From Candidatus Gottesmanbacteria bacterium (GTDB lineage: Bacteria; Patescibacteriota; Microgenomatia; UBA10105; UBA927), in NCBI GenBank assembly GCA_016182725.1, contig JACPFZ010000031.1:1-18551 (forward strand): a stretch of DNA of 18,551 nt, given 5' to 3'. The translations under genes and the position numbers were made by a program. Below are positions 1 to 6,224 of this stretch, one piece after another (the first letter of the stretch is position 1; every line of letters starts with the position of its first letter). Under the pieces are notes generated by a model that was not told the origin of the DNA, ran no database searches, and saw nothing but the letters and a program-made list of their open reading frames with translations.

Positions 1-582
1 CAGTTCGCGCAAAAATTCTATTTCATCAAAACAATGATAGGGAAAAACATAGACGCTCTCCTGGAACTGATAAAGTCCGAGTTGCCCAAGCCGCATGCGA
101 AATATATCTCGTATGCGTTTATACCGTTCCGGAATATCAAAAATCACGACGCGCCACTTATTATCCCACTTTTTTGGGTGTATAAGATGCATTGCATCCA
201 GCCTATATGTTAAAGCGCGGGTCATACCCTGTTTCGTTATACTTACAGTAACTTTACCATCACGGTGTTCTTTTATATGTATATAATGCTGTTTAGCCAA
301 CTGTTTTATCATTTGTTTCGCTCGCCAATGATCTCCTCTAGGAAATTCTTTATATATCAGGGAATCAAGGCCAGGCTTGTCGCCTTTAAAAAGAAAAAGT
401 GCTCCCACATCGCCCGCTCGTGCAATAATCTGCAAAATCTGGTTTACCGAAGGAAATTTATTTTTTGATGGTTCTTGCACCATGGGACGTTGAAATAATA
501 CCTGTGCTTTTTTCCACTCAATATGCGTATAGGGATTAACAAATTTTTTCCTTGATATATATCGTTTTGTTTTCTGAATCAT
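1..582 (-). CDS. PaaX-type regulator with Cas2-like domain (C-terminus cut by window edge)
   Basis: The frame is open from an ATG at 582 to the window edge (194 codons, no stop), so the 3' end is missing. Residues about 40-130 look like a winged-helix DNA-binding region. From about residue 145 the text KWRVVIFDIPERYKRIRD, then GLYQFQESVYVFPY and DEIEFLREL, has the pattern of the Cas2-like ferredoxin-fold domain found in PaaX-family repressors. The family normally comprises DNA-binding regulators; the founder represses phenylacetate catabolism, but no such genes are visible here, so the target is unknown. No cas1 and no CRISPR repeats lie in the window, so a CRISPR role is not supported. No strong Shine-Dalgarno precedes the ATG. 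The gene is divergent from the tRNA locus. The family call is fairly sure; the function is not. Confidence 0.75.
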   Translation of the reverse strand, partial: MIQKTKRYISRKKFVNPYTHIEWKKAQVLFQRPMVQEPSKNKFPSVNQILQIIARAGDVGALFLFKGDKPGLDSLIYKEFPRGDHWRAKQMIKQLAKQHYIHIKEHRDGKVTVSITKQGMTRALTYRLDAMHLIHPKKWDNKWRVVIFDIPERYKRIRDIFRMRLGQLGLYQFQESVYVFPYHCFDEIEFLREL

Positions 583-699
583 GTTGTCCCTACTATTTCA
601 TCATAGTTTCAAAACCCAATAAATTCAAGTGACAGCTAAAACTTAGTGGGTTTTTAGGAAATATCATCCTCAATAGGATGACTCATGTGAGTTGAAAAA

Positions 700-708
700 T
701 GATATAAT
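700..708 (+). promoter_or_regulatory. Extended -10 promoter of the tRNA locus
   Basis: TG-A-TATAAT is a perfect extended -10 whose expected start (about 715) lies just before the first tRNA-like sequence at 720. No good -35 is seen; ATGACT at 678-683 is 19 bp upstream. The same nonamer recurs at 989-997 and on the minus strand at 16290-16298. Confidence 0.6.
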
Positions 709-719
709 ACAAACATTCT

Positions 720-753
720 AGGTCCGTAGGTTAATGGTAGACCAGGGCTCTCC
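720..753 (+). pseudogene. tRNA-Trp-like 5' half (outer arm)
   Basis: Acceptor AGGTCCG (720-726), TA, D arm GGTT-AATGGTA-GACC (729-743), then GGGCT and CTCC, where the tRNA pattern stops. AGGTCCG pairs perfectly with CGGACCT at 971-977, about 250 nt away. If 754-942 were removed, the loop would read CTCCAAA, the tRNA-Trp anticodon loop, but the anticodon stem would not pair (GGGCT against ACCAT). I therefore treat it as a tRNA remnant rather than a working split tRNA. Confidence 0.5.
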
Positions 754-769
754 CCGCCTGCCATAGCGC

Positions 770-806
770 AGGGGCGTGGTGAAATGGTATCACAGCAGTC
801 TCCAAT
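770..806 (+). pseudogene. Second tRNA-Trp-like 5' half (inner arm)
   Basis: AGGGGCG (770-776), TG, D arm GTGA-AATGGTA-TCAC (779-793), A, then GCAGT and loop CTCCAAT (795-806). No matching 3' anticodon strand or acceptor strand follows. The acceptor start resembles bacterial tRNA-Trp. A degenerate tRNA-Gly is an alternative, since the D arm is also Gly-like. Confidence 0.45.
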
Positions 807-817
807 CCCGATGGAGC

Positions 818-888
818 AGGGCCATGATGCAACGGTAGCATGAGGGTCTCCAAAACCCTTCATCCAGGTTCGAATCCTGGTGGCCCTG
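818..888 (+). tRNA. trnW: tRNA-Trp (CCA)
   Basis: The full cloverleaf can be drawn: acceptor AGGGCCA/TGGCCCT (818-824 with 881-887), D arm ATGC-AACGGTA-GCAT (827-841), anticodon stem AGGGT/ACCCT (843-847 with 855-859) around loop CTCCAAA (848-854, anticodon CCA), variable TCAT, T arm CCAGG-TTCGAAT-CCTGG (864-880), discriminator G888. The discriminator G suits bacterial tRNA-Trp. CCA is not encoded. The gene is flanked by an inverted repeat, TCCCGAT (806-812) and ATCGGGA (893-899). Confidence 0.93.
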
Positions 889-921
889 CCCTATCGGGAC
901 GAATCCTGGTGGCCCTGCCCT
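871..921 (+). repeat. 29-bp tandem duplication of the tRNA-Trp 3' end
   Basis: The 22 bases 871-892 (T loop to just past the acceptor of tRNA-Trp) recur exactly at 900-921, a period of 29 bp. The second copy has no 5' tRNA partner. It could be a local duplication, a trace of integration at the tRNA 3' end, or an assembly error. Confidence 0.85.
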
Positions 922-942
922 GTGACAGCGCGGCGGGCAGGC

Positions 943-978
943 AAAACCATCAACGGGGTCCGATTCCCTCCGGACCTG
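943..978 (+). pseudogene. tRNA-like 3' half (partner of 720-753)
   Basis: AAAACC, then T arm CGGGG-TCCGATT-CCCTC (954-970; outer C-C mismatch, and C in place of T at the second loop position), acceptor CGGACCT (971-977) and discriminator G978. The acceptor strand is perfectly complementary to 720-726. GGCAGGC (936-942) and GCGC (928-931), just before it, pair with GCCTGCC (756-762) and GCGC (766-769). Confidence 0.5.
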
Positions 979-988
979 CAGTGTCTTT

Positions 989-997
989 TGATATAAT
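989..997 (+). promoter_or_regulatory. Extended -10 promoter, leaderless DUF2000 gene
   Basis: TG-A-TATAAT ends 7 nt before the ATG at 1005, so transcription should start at or next to the start codon. There is no room for a Shine-Dalgarno. No convincing -35. Confidence 0.65.
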
Positions 998-1004
998 AAG
1001 TCCC

Positions 1005-1433
1005 ATGAACACTAATCCAACTACCAATAAGTTTGTAGCAGTTCTTAATAAAAAAATTGAAACTGGCAAACTCATGAACGCTTTAGGGCACATGGCAGCT
1101 GGTCTTGGTTCTTATATTCAAGACAAAGACGCAATGCGGTTTGATAGTTACATTGATAAGGATGACGGTGAACATCGAAATATCTCGGATAACCCATTCA
1201 TCATCCTGTCTGCTGATAACTCAAATCAGATAAGAACATTTCGCAATGCTTTGAAAGAAAACAATATCCCATTTACTGATTTTACAAATACAATGACAGT
1301 TGGTACATTTGCAGAGCAGAAACAACGAACCAGTGAAACGCCAGAGTTGGAACTTGAGTATTATGGTATTTGCCTCTTTGGTGATAAAAACCAACTTTCC
1401 GAACTCACAAAAAAGTTCTCATTGTGGAGATAA
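1005..1433 (+). CDS. DUF2000 family protein
   Basis: 142 residues. The N-terminal FVAVLNKKIETGKLMNALGH, the central NPFIILSADNSNQIRTFRNA and the C-terminal YYGICLFGDKNQLSELTKKF follow the DUF2000 pattern, a small single-domain family (from memory, with a peptidyl-tRNA-hydrolase-2-like fold). The biochemical role is unknown. The frame is open further upstream (to 840), but that part runs through the tRNA locus, so I chose the ATG at 1005, placed 7 nt after a perfect extended -10. The gene is alone and faces the reverse-strand retropepsin gene. The 130 nt after its stop contain no further gene that I can support. Confidence 0.8.
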   Translation: MNTNPTTNKFVAVLNKKIETGKLMNALGHMAAGLGSYIQDKDAMRFDSYIDKDDGEHRNISDNPFIILSADNSNQIRTFRNALKENNIPFTDFTNTMTVGTFAEQKQRTSETPELELEYYGICLFGDKNQLSELTKKFSLWR

Positions 1434-1563
1434 TACAAAAGCAGGCTGCGGATTGAGGAATTGCTGGATTTTACCGATGTCAAACGAATATGGCACATTT
1501 CAAGTACCTTTGTGATTTCATGCCATACGGTTTGAAGTTTGACTAGGAAGACCTACGTTGTTC

Positions 1564-1923
1564 TTACGAAAGAATGAGCCGCATGGGGCGAAGTTTTCTT
1601 TTAAATGGGTCAACCATAAGCCCCATATTTTCGAGCGTCACGACTCCGATAAGCGCAAAATCTCCCTTTTCGCCGATGACAACCGTTGATGGTGCGCGAT
1701 CTCCGTCGATTTCCACAAATGCATGTCCCAATTTGCGCTTTACACTGGTACCATCAACCAGGACAAATTCTTGAGTTTTGACCGCCTTGAGACCAAGTTT
1801 TTTGGCAGATGCATAGGGAACGACCGTATAGGCTGCACCAGTATCTACCATACATTTCTCGACAATCTGCTTTTGTGGTTCTTTGACACTACTGATTTTA
1901 GCTGAAATAGTCGTAATACCCAT
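1564..1923 (-). CDS. Retropepsin-like aspartyl protease (clan AA)
   Basis: 119 residues from the ATG at 1923. CMVDTGAAYTVVP (about residues 24-36) carries the catalytic D-T-G triad at 27-29, and FALIGVVTLENMGLMVDP near the end matches the hydrophobic-Gly and C-terminal strand of retroviral-type aspartyl proteases. Such single-domain proteins act as dimers; the substrate is unknown. No signal peptide or membrane segment is seen, so a cytoplasmic role is inferred. The frame extends upstream to 2022 but would include the terminator hairpin of the preceding gene. The ATG at 1923 is 9 nt from an extended -10, which fixes the start. Same strand as the FN3 protein but separated from it by a terminator. 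Confidence 0.8.
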   Translation of the reverse strand: MGITTISAKISSVKEPQKQIVEKCMVDTGAAYTVVPYASAKKLGLKAVKTQEFVLVDGTSVKRKLGHAFVEIDGDRAPSTVVIGEKGDFALIGVVTLENMGLMVDPFKRKLRPMRLILS

Positions 1924-1932
1924 ACCTATTTG

Positions 1933-1941
1933 AATATACCA
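1933..1941 (-). promoter_or_regulatory. Extended -10 promoter, leaderless retropepsin gene
   Basis: On the minus strand TG-G-TATATT, with 9 nt between the box and the ATG at 1923. No Shine-Dalgarno fits between. Confidence 0.5.
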
Positions 1942-1956
1942 TAGTATTTCTCTCAA

Positions 1957-1999
1957 CCAAAAACACTCGCCCGGTATTGAAGCTTCAACACCGAGCGAG
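1957..1999 (-). terminator. Terminator of the FN3-repeat gene
   Basis: On the minus strand CTCGC-T-CGGT-G-TTGAA, loop GC, TTCAA-T-ACCG-G-GCGAG forms a long stem with a few mismatches, followed by TGTTTTTGG. A run of seven A's (+ strand) on the other side could make it partly bidirectional. It separates the FN3 gene from the retropepsin gene. Confidence 0.8.
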
Positions 2000-2022
2000 C
2001 AAGAAAAAAACGTAATTCTCAC

Positions 2023-3006
2023 TTATCGCGGACGGCCAGAGGCGTCCACCCACGCACTCACCCAGTTGGACTGGGCAACCACGGTACCATTCACCAGTGC
2101 TTTAATACTAAATACATATGACGTATTCGCAAAAAGCGCTTGAACGGTAAAGCTCGTTGAATTTTTATCTAAGACCACATTGTGTGCATACGGGTTATCC
2201 TTCGGCCCATACCATATCTGATATGTGGCATCAGGCACACTGTTCCACCATAACGAAACCGCATCACCACCCATATATCTTCCCCATAAGGAAGCACTAT
2301 ACGATGGTTGAAGCGTCACCTGCTGTGGCATCGGCCCAGGAACTGGTGCGCGTCCACTCCAGTCCACCCATACCGAAACCGCGTTGGAAACATACCACGT
2401 ACTATCCACCATTGCCTTAACGCGGAACACGTACGTTGTGTCGCGGAAGAGTTCTCCCACGGTATATGCCATACTTGATGCAGGGAGAGGTACCCAATGT
2501 GCGTACTGATTGTCCGTCGGACCATACCACAGTTGGTATCCTGTGGCCCCCGGCACCTGACTCCACCACACGCTCACTGCTCCATTCCCTTGGTACTGCG
2601 CACTTGTCACTGGCGTAAACGATGGAGACGGCTGAAATACTGTGGTTCCTGCCGTTTCCGGCATGCGCCCGGAGGCTCCTACAGAGGCCCATACTGCATT
2701 AGACACTGCTTCCTGCCCATCGCGAAGTGCTTTCACACGAAAGACATACGATGTACTCCGAAACAGTGACTGCACGGTAAACGACGTTCCCTGCCCGACT
2801 GCTGCTGCGTGTGCATATTGGTTATCACTTGGCCCGTACCAGATTTGATACGTTGCCTGCGGCACTTGACTCCACCAGAGCGTTACTGCATCGAAGCCGA
2901 GGTAATTTCCGGATAACGATGGAGCTTCTACGGCATAGACTCTTACTATGGGAAAAACGACCAAAGCTGCAATAACTGCTATAACACGGGTAATCCATTG
3001 TCGCAT
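2023..3006 (-). CDS. Secreted protein with three fibronectin type III-like repeats
   Basis: 327 residues. A signal peptide (Arg near the N-terminus, hydrophobic stretch, cleavage after VYA at about residue 25) precedes three repeats of about 95 residues. Each repeat has a version of AVTLWWSQVPQATYQIWYGP, an SFTVQSLFRSTSYVFRVKA strand region and an ASGR-type end. This is the FN3 pattern (Trp in strand B, Tyr in strand F). No catalytic domain, LPXTG or transmembrane anchor is seen. It is probably an exported adhesion or spacer protein; the ligand is unknown. The ATG at 3006 is chosen because AAGGAGGTGA (3014-3023) lies in front and the signal peptide begins there. The long frame upstream to 3132 has neither. 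It is divergent from the gene at 3175. Confidence 0.85.
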   Translation of the reverse strand: MRQWITRVIAVIAALVVFPIVRVYAVEAPSLSGNYLGFDAVTLWWSQVPQATYQIWYGPSDNQYAHAAAVGQGTSFTVQSLFRSTSYVFRVKALRDGQEAVSNAVWASVGASGRMPETAGTTVFQPSPSFTPVTSAQYQGNGAVSVWWSQVPGATGYQLWYGPTDNQYAHWVPLPASSMAYTVGELFRDTTYVFRVKAMVDSTWYVSNAVSVWVDWSGRAPVPGPMPQQVTLQPSYSASLWGRYMGGDAVSLWWNSVPDATYQIWYGPKDNPYAHNVVLDKNSTSFTVQALFANTSYVFSIKALVNGTVVAQSNWVSAWVDASGRPR

Positions 3007-3013
3007 TTTTTCT

Positions 3014-3023
3014 TCACCTCCTT
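3014..3023 (-). promoter_or_regulatory. Strong Shine-Dalgarno of the FN3 gene
   Basis: AAGGAGGTGA on the minus strand, 7 nt before the ATG at 3006. It is the best anti-SD match in the window and shows the organism also uses SD-led initiation. Confidence 0.85.
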
Positions 3024-3139
3024 CCGTATTGGAATGCTCATAAAGAAGTATGTCATGAAAAAAGAGATTGAGGCAGAAAATAGGCAAGAAGATTACGTAA
3101 TAACTTGTAACATAGATTATAGTGCTATGCAAGAGGCCC

Positions 3140-3168
3140 TTGATTTATGCGGTAACGGATGTGACAAT
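3140..3168 (+). promoter_or_regulatory. Promoter of the gene at 3175, leaderless
   Basis: TTGATT (3140-3145), 17 bp, then TG-T-GACAAT (box 3163-3168). Only 6 nt separate the box from the ATG at 3175. Confidence 0.5.
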
Positions 3169-3174
3169 GGATAT

Positions 3175-3801
3175 ATGAGGAAAAAAGGTAATATCGGCAT
3201 CATGGTGCTTTTTGTTTTCCTTTTGGTAGCAGGTGCAATCTTTGCACTGCGTGTACAAAGTCCTCAAAATACTCAAAGTCCCCAAGGTTCTCAACCACTC
3301 GTCCAGCTTCCCAAAATCACCACAATGAACGAGGAAACCGATGTCCATCATCCCGACGGCACCAGAAAGCTCATCATGCGCACGAAGCGCTCCCCCGACG
3401 GCTCGCGCCTCTATTCCTTTTTTACTGCAGATATTGACGGCAATAACGAACAGTTGATTTTCGAAAAAACGATGAGCAGCGATAATCCTACCACCATGGC
3501 CCTCCCCTATAATGCCTGGTCTCCGGGAACGGAGAAATACGTTTTTATTGAGGAGACAAACGCAACAGGAGCGAGCTACCTCGTGCTCAATACGTCCGGT
3601 AAACTCTTTCCGAACCAAGAACACCATTTAGACGTTACTGCGCTGTTTAAGGAAAAAAAGATCCCCTATACCTTCCAAAACGCCACCGGCTGGGCGTCCC
3701 CGACACTCCTCATTTTCAGGACCACGACGGATACTGGTGCCAAAGGGCCGTCCTACTGGTTCGAAGTCCCCTCGCTTGCGTTCCTCCAACTGGCACGCTA
3801 A
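3175..3801 (+). CDS. Membrane-anchored or secreted protein of unknown function
   Basis: 208 residues from the ATG at 3175. Basic MRKKGN is followed by a hydrophobic segment (about residues 7-27) that is either an uncleaved anchor or a signal peptide. The rest is soluble, with a low-complexity S/P/Q linker (about 28-45) and then a domain containing RTKRSPDGSRLYSFFTADID and NAWSPGTEKYVFIEE. The SPDG and WSPG turns resemble single blades of TolB/WD40-like beta-propellers, but there are too few for a whole propeller. I do not recognise the family. The frame is open to 2998, but a promoter placed 6 nt before 3175 argues for the shorter start. Divergent from the FN3 gene; both are likely exported. 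Confidence 0.65.
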   Translation: MRKKGNIGIMVLFVFLLVAGAIFALRVQSPQNTQSPQGSQPLVQLPKITTMNEETDVHHPDGTRKLIMRTKRSPDGSRLYSFFTADIDGNNEQLIFEKTMSSDNPTTMALPYNAWSPGTEKYVFIEETNATGASYLVLNTSGKLFPNQEHHLDVTALFKEKKIPYTFQNATGWASPTLLIFRTTTDTGAKGPSYWFEVPSLAFLQLAR

Positions 3802-3807
3802 TTACTC

Positions 3808-3816
3808 TGATATACT
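3808..3816 (+). promoter_or_regulatory. Extended -10 promoter of the GIY-YIG operon
   Basis: TG-A-TATACT just after the stop of the preceding gene and 33 nt before the ATG at 3850. No clear -35. Confidence 0.45.
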
Positions 3817-3849
3817 GAAAGTATCCAGGTAGTAGAACTTCAGCAGATT

Positions 3850-4119
3850 ATGTTCTTTTATGTATACATACTTGAGAGTAAACTGAATAGAGAGTTATAC
3901 ATAGGATACACCCATAACCTGATTCGTCGGGTAAAAGAACATAATCTGGGATTGAATTTTTCTACAAAGCCCTATAAACCATGGACGCTTATTTATTATG
4001 AAGCCTGTATGGACAGAAGAGATGCAAAACGTCGTGAAGCCTATCTTAAAACCAATCAAGGAGGGAGGCTTCTCAAGCGCCGATTAAAGGAGTACCTTTA
4101 TGGTCGGCGTTTTGCCTGA
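3850..4119 (+). CDS. GIY-YIG domain endonuclease (UPF0213-like)
   Basis: 89 residues, the usual size of the single-domain YhbQ/UPF0213 type. FYVYILES holds the GIY-equivalent strand, LYIGYTHNLIRRVKEHN holds the YIG-equivalent with its conserved Arg and following His, and a Lys/Arg-rich C-terminal helix ends the protein. The family cuts or binds branched or damaged DNA; the substrate of these short forms is poorly known. First gene of a coupled three-gene operon. The Shine-Dalgarno and start of the next gene lie inside its last codons. The grouping with a membrane zinc-ribbon protein and a metal transporter gives no clear functional link. Confidence 0.88.
   Translation: MFFYVYILESKLNRELYIGYTHNLIRRVKEHNLGLNFSTKPYKPWTLIYYEACMDRRDAKRREAYLKTNQGGRLLKRRLKEYLYGRRFA
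4086..4092 (+). promoter_or_regulatory. Shine-Dalgarno inside the GIY-YIG gene
   Basis: AAAGGAG 7 nt before the ATG at 4100. It supports 4100 rather than the internal ATG at 4136 as the start of the next gene. Confidence 0.75.
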
Positions 4120-4858
4120 AGTTTCACTACCTGGTATGCGGTGTCCCAATGATGATGCAGACCTTATTGAACAAAAAAAGACGCGCCGTGGCTTAACCAT
4201 CTCCTACGCCACCTGTCCAACCTGCCACGGCCACTGGCTGGATGCGTTCAACGCCAACTACCTCAAAACCGAAGACATAGAAAGGTCTCAGGCGGCGTTT
4301 GAGATTGAGACGAAACCTAACCATCCCGTCTGTCCAACATGTCAGGAGCAACTGCGCATCTATCACGGCGAAAATATCCCCCCGGATACTCGCGTATGGA
4401 GATGCCCCAATAATCATGGCTACTTTTTCCCCCAGGCGCAACTGTTTGCATTCAAAAAAGCACAGGAGGCTAAACTTTCCTACTTCAAGCTCTGGAACAT
4501 TCCCCTGCCGCAGGTTTCAAGCGTGCTTTTGGCAAGTATTGCGCTCATCGTAACCATAGGCCTGGTCACCACCTATCTGTATGGTCAACAGACCACGCTT
4601 CTCGAGGCGCGGCACATAGTACAATACCAAGAAGCTTTTGTTTCGCATCAATCGGCAAATATAGTCCTCACCACCAGCTCCCCCACAGAAGTCACCCTCC
4701 ACATCGGGGAATATGAACAGGTCATGCAAACCAAAGACAACCTTCTCCACACGCTCTTCCTCACCAACCTTGCTTCTGGCACGTATGAATACTATGTTAC
4801 TTTCCCGGTAGCAGGAAAAATCATCCGATCTGATCCCTATACCTTTTTTGTTCCGTGA
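4100..4858 (+). CDS. Zinc-ribbon (zf-TFIIB type) single-pass membrane protein with extracytoplasmic domain
   Basis: 252 residues. RCPNDD (Cys15) and ATCPTCHGHWLD (Cys39, Cys42) match the zf-TFIIB ribbon CPxC-WLD. A second ribbon is suggested by VCPTCQEQL and VWRCPNNHGYFFP. One membrane segment follows (about residues 140-162, VSSVLLASIALIVTIGLVTT), then an outside domain of beta-strand character, TSSPTEVTLHIGEYEQ to SDPYTFFV, resembling an FN3/Ig-like fold. The protein would thus link a cytosolic zinc ribbon to a surface domain. It overlaps the GIY-YIG gene by 20 nt and its TGA overlaps the next GTG by 4 nt, so all three are translationally coupled. The role is unknown; metal sensing beside a metal transporter is possible but is only inference. 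Confidence 0.75.
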   Translation: MVGVLPEVSLPGMRCPNDDADLIEQKKTRRGLTISYATCPTCHGHWLDAFNANYLKTEDIERSQAAFEIETKPNHPVCPTCQEQLRIYHGENIPPDTRVWRCPNNHGYFFPQAQLFAFKKAQEAKLSYFKLWNIPLPQVSSVLLASIALIVTIGLVTTYLYGQQTTLLEARHIVQYQEAFVSHQSANIVLTTSSPTEVTLHIGEYEQVMQTKDNLLHTLFLTNLASGTYEYYVTFPVAGKIIRSDPYTFFVP

Positions 4859-5640
4859 ACATTGTTTCCATCCTTTTTTTGGGTTTGTTTTTAGGCATTC
4901 GTCATGCCACGGATGCCGACCACGTGGTCGCGGTGACGACGCTCGTTGCCAGGCATCGGCGTATCAGCGCAGCTTCGCTTATTGGCGTGATGTGGGGCGT
5001 TGGCCACACCATTACTATTTTTATCGTTGGCGTGGCGATCATTGTTTTTCACCTGCGTCTCCCGCAGCGGCTGGGGCTTTTCTTTGAATTCCTCGTGGCG
5101 CTGACGTTGATGCTCCTGGGAATTCTTAATCTTACCGGTGTCCTCCAACGGATGGTCAAAATGCTTTCTGACCACGGCATGATCCATGCGCACCTCCACT
5201 TTCACGGCGACCAACCGCATGTCCATGTGCATCGGCATAAAGAAGAAGTTGAGAAATATCTAGGCCGAGCGGAAAGACTCTCCACATTTATTCACCACTA
5301 CGGCGCCCTTCAACTTGCTCGTCCGTTGGTTGTGGGATTCGTTCACGGGCTGGCAGGATCTGCGGCAATTACCCTTCTTGTTTTAGGAAGTATTACCAGA
5401 CCGCTCTTTGGAGTTATTTATCTTCTCGTCTTCGGCATCGGGACGGCAATCGGCATGGTAACCCTAACGACGGTTATTGGTTTCCCTGTCATTCATTCGG
5501 CAAAAAAATATGCCCACATTGATCGGTGGATCACAGGGGCATCAGGACTGTTGAGTATCATATTTGGTCTATATCTTGCCTACCACATCGCCGTAGTCGG
5601 CGGACTGTTTAGAGCATCTCCCAATGGGAATCCTTATTGA
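4855..5640 (+). CDS. NiCoT/NicO-type nickel/cobalt transporter
   Basis: 261 residues, GTG start overlapping the upstream TGA. GIRHATDADHVVAV (about residues 14-27) carries the HX4DH signature of the nickel/cobalt transporter superfamily in its first membrane helix. GVMWGVGHTITIF (about 44-56) and FVHGLAGSAAITLL are the later conserved segments. About six membrane helices are visible. The cytosolic loop around residues 108-128 is very His-rich (HAHLHFHGDQPHVHVHRH), as in RcnA/NicO-like proteins. Family members move Ni2+ or Co2+; direction (uptake or efflux) cannot be read from the sequence, and related UreH-like members exist. No urease, hydrogenase or other nickel enzyme is seen nearby. It ends convergently, overlapping the reverse gene by 7 nt. 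Confidence 0.85.
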   Translation: MNIVSILFLGLFLGIRHATDADHVVAVTTLVARHRRISAASLIGVMWGVGHTITIFIVGVAIIVFHLRLPQRLGLFFEFLVALTLMLLGILNLTGVLQRMVKMLSDHGMIHAHLHFHGDQPHVHVHRHKEEVEKYLGRAERLSTFIHHYGALQLARPLVVGFVHGLAGSAAITLLVLGSITRPLFGVIYLLVFGIGTAIGMVTLTTVIGFPVIHSAKKYAHIDRWITGASGLLSIIFGLYLAYHIAVVGGLFRASPNGNPY

Positions 5641-6146
5641 CCTCGTGCTTTGATCCTCTTTAATCTCTTCCAGTTAGGATTTACTCGCCCAAGCGAAAGA
5701 AGATCGTCAACAATGTCAAACACATAGTGAATGATCATCGCGCCAAAAAAGATAACTCCAACGCGCAGTTCAATAGACAGCGAGATAGCCGCAAATCCAA
5801 AAAAGAGAAGGATAAAATAGATGTTATGTGTCGCAAGAGATGTGTTGGACTTGTGGCCGTTTTCGATAAAGGTCGCAAGGTTTCGCCATTGTCGACTCCA
5901 TAAAAGGTTGCGTATTTCCCTGGCATACCAGTCTTTTCTGCCATAAAGAAAAAAGTAGAGCACGTGATCCGCGTCAGGAAGAAGAGAAGCAAAAAGTGCC
6001 CACCAAATCCACCGGACATTGAACTCATTCCACCATTCACGCAAAAACCACGCCCACACCAGTCCCAAGAGCACATGATAAAATTCGTGCCGTGCGTGCC
6101 AAAGAACAAATCCAAGCCCTTTAATGCGTTGCGCTGACTGACGCAT
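5634..6146 (-). CDS. Polytopic membrane protein with DxDH motif (YdjM/DUF457-like)
   Basis: 170 residues from the ATG at 6146. HARHEFYH (His17-His24), then LLPDADHVLYFF (Asp58, Asp60, His61), NGHKSNTSLATHNIYF, and finally IHYVFDIVDDLLSLG. Three or four membrane helices lie between. Spaced His and DxDH residues in membrane helices suggest the membrane-bound metal-dependent hydrolase group (YdjM/DUF457), but the match is by eye only. The frame is open to 6233, yet a promoter with its -10 at 6157-6162 makes 6146 the better start (10 nt after the box). It overlaps the end of the nickel transporter convergently and is divergent from the L,D-transpeptidase. Confidence 0.6.
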   Translation of the reverse strand: MRQSAQRIKGLGFVLWHARHEFYHVLLGLVWAWFLREWWNEFNVRWIWWALFASLLPDADHVLYFFLYGRKDWYAREIRNLLWSRQWRNLATFIENGHKSNTSLATHNIYFILLFFGFAAISLSIELRVGVIFFGAMIIHYVFDIVDDLLSLGRVNPNWKRLKRIKARGQ

Positions 6147-6156
6147 AGGCATTATT

Positions 6157-6186
6157 ATCATACCCGCAACCGCACTCCCTTTGCAA
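6157..6186 (-). promoter_or_regulatory. Promoter of the reverse membrane-protein gene, leaderless
   Basis: Minus strand: TTGCAA (6181-6186), 18 bp, TATGAT (6157-6162), then 10 nt to the ATG at 6146. Back to back with the promoter of the L,D-transpeptidase, with only 8 bp between the two -35 boxes. Confidence 0.5.
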
Positions 6187-6194
6187 CTCCCTGA

Positions 6195-6224
6195 TTGACA
6201 ATTGGAACACATCAAGTGCATAGT
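6195..6224 (+). promoter_or_regulatory. Promoter of the L,D-transpeptidase, leaderless
   Basis: Perfect TTGACA (6195-6200), 18 bp, CATAGT (6219-6224), then 7 nt to the ATG at 6232. It places the alternative ATG at 6202 upstream of the transcript. Confidence 0.55.

Noticed and set aside
1..582. CRISPR-Cas locus suggested by the Cas2-like domain
   Set aside because: No repeat-spacer array and no other cas gene in the window; the N-terminal helix-turn-helix region marks a PaaX-type regulator.
611..654. Inverted repeat AAAACCCA/TGGGTTTT as a terminator
   Set aside because: The loop is 28 nt and no gene on the plus strand ends before it; on the minus strand it lies upstream of the regulator gene.
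754..942. Self-splicing or archaeal-type intron inside a tRNA-Trp
   Set aside because: The joined halves restore the loop CTCCAAA but not a paired anticodon stem, and the insert holds a complete tRNA rather than a recognisable intron core.
840..1004. Upstream extension of the DUF2000 reading frame
   Set aside because: It reads through the tRNA-Trp gene and its repeats; the DUF2000 domain begins after the ATG at 1005, which has its own promoter.
1434..1563. Possible gene relic after DUF2000
   Set aside because: Short open stretches exist but show no family pattern and hit stops; I see nothing supportable there.
2157..2848. Several open frames antisense to or out of frame with the FN3 gene
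   Set aside because: They are by-products of the repetitive FN3 coding sequence; none has a promoter, a ribosome site or a recognisable domain.
4856..4858. TGA as a recoded sense codon
   Set aside because: TGA ends genes at exactly the expected lengths (rplA, zinc-ribbon protein, nickel transporter), so the standard bacterial code applies.
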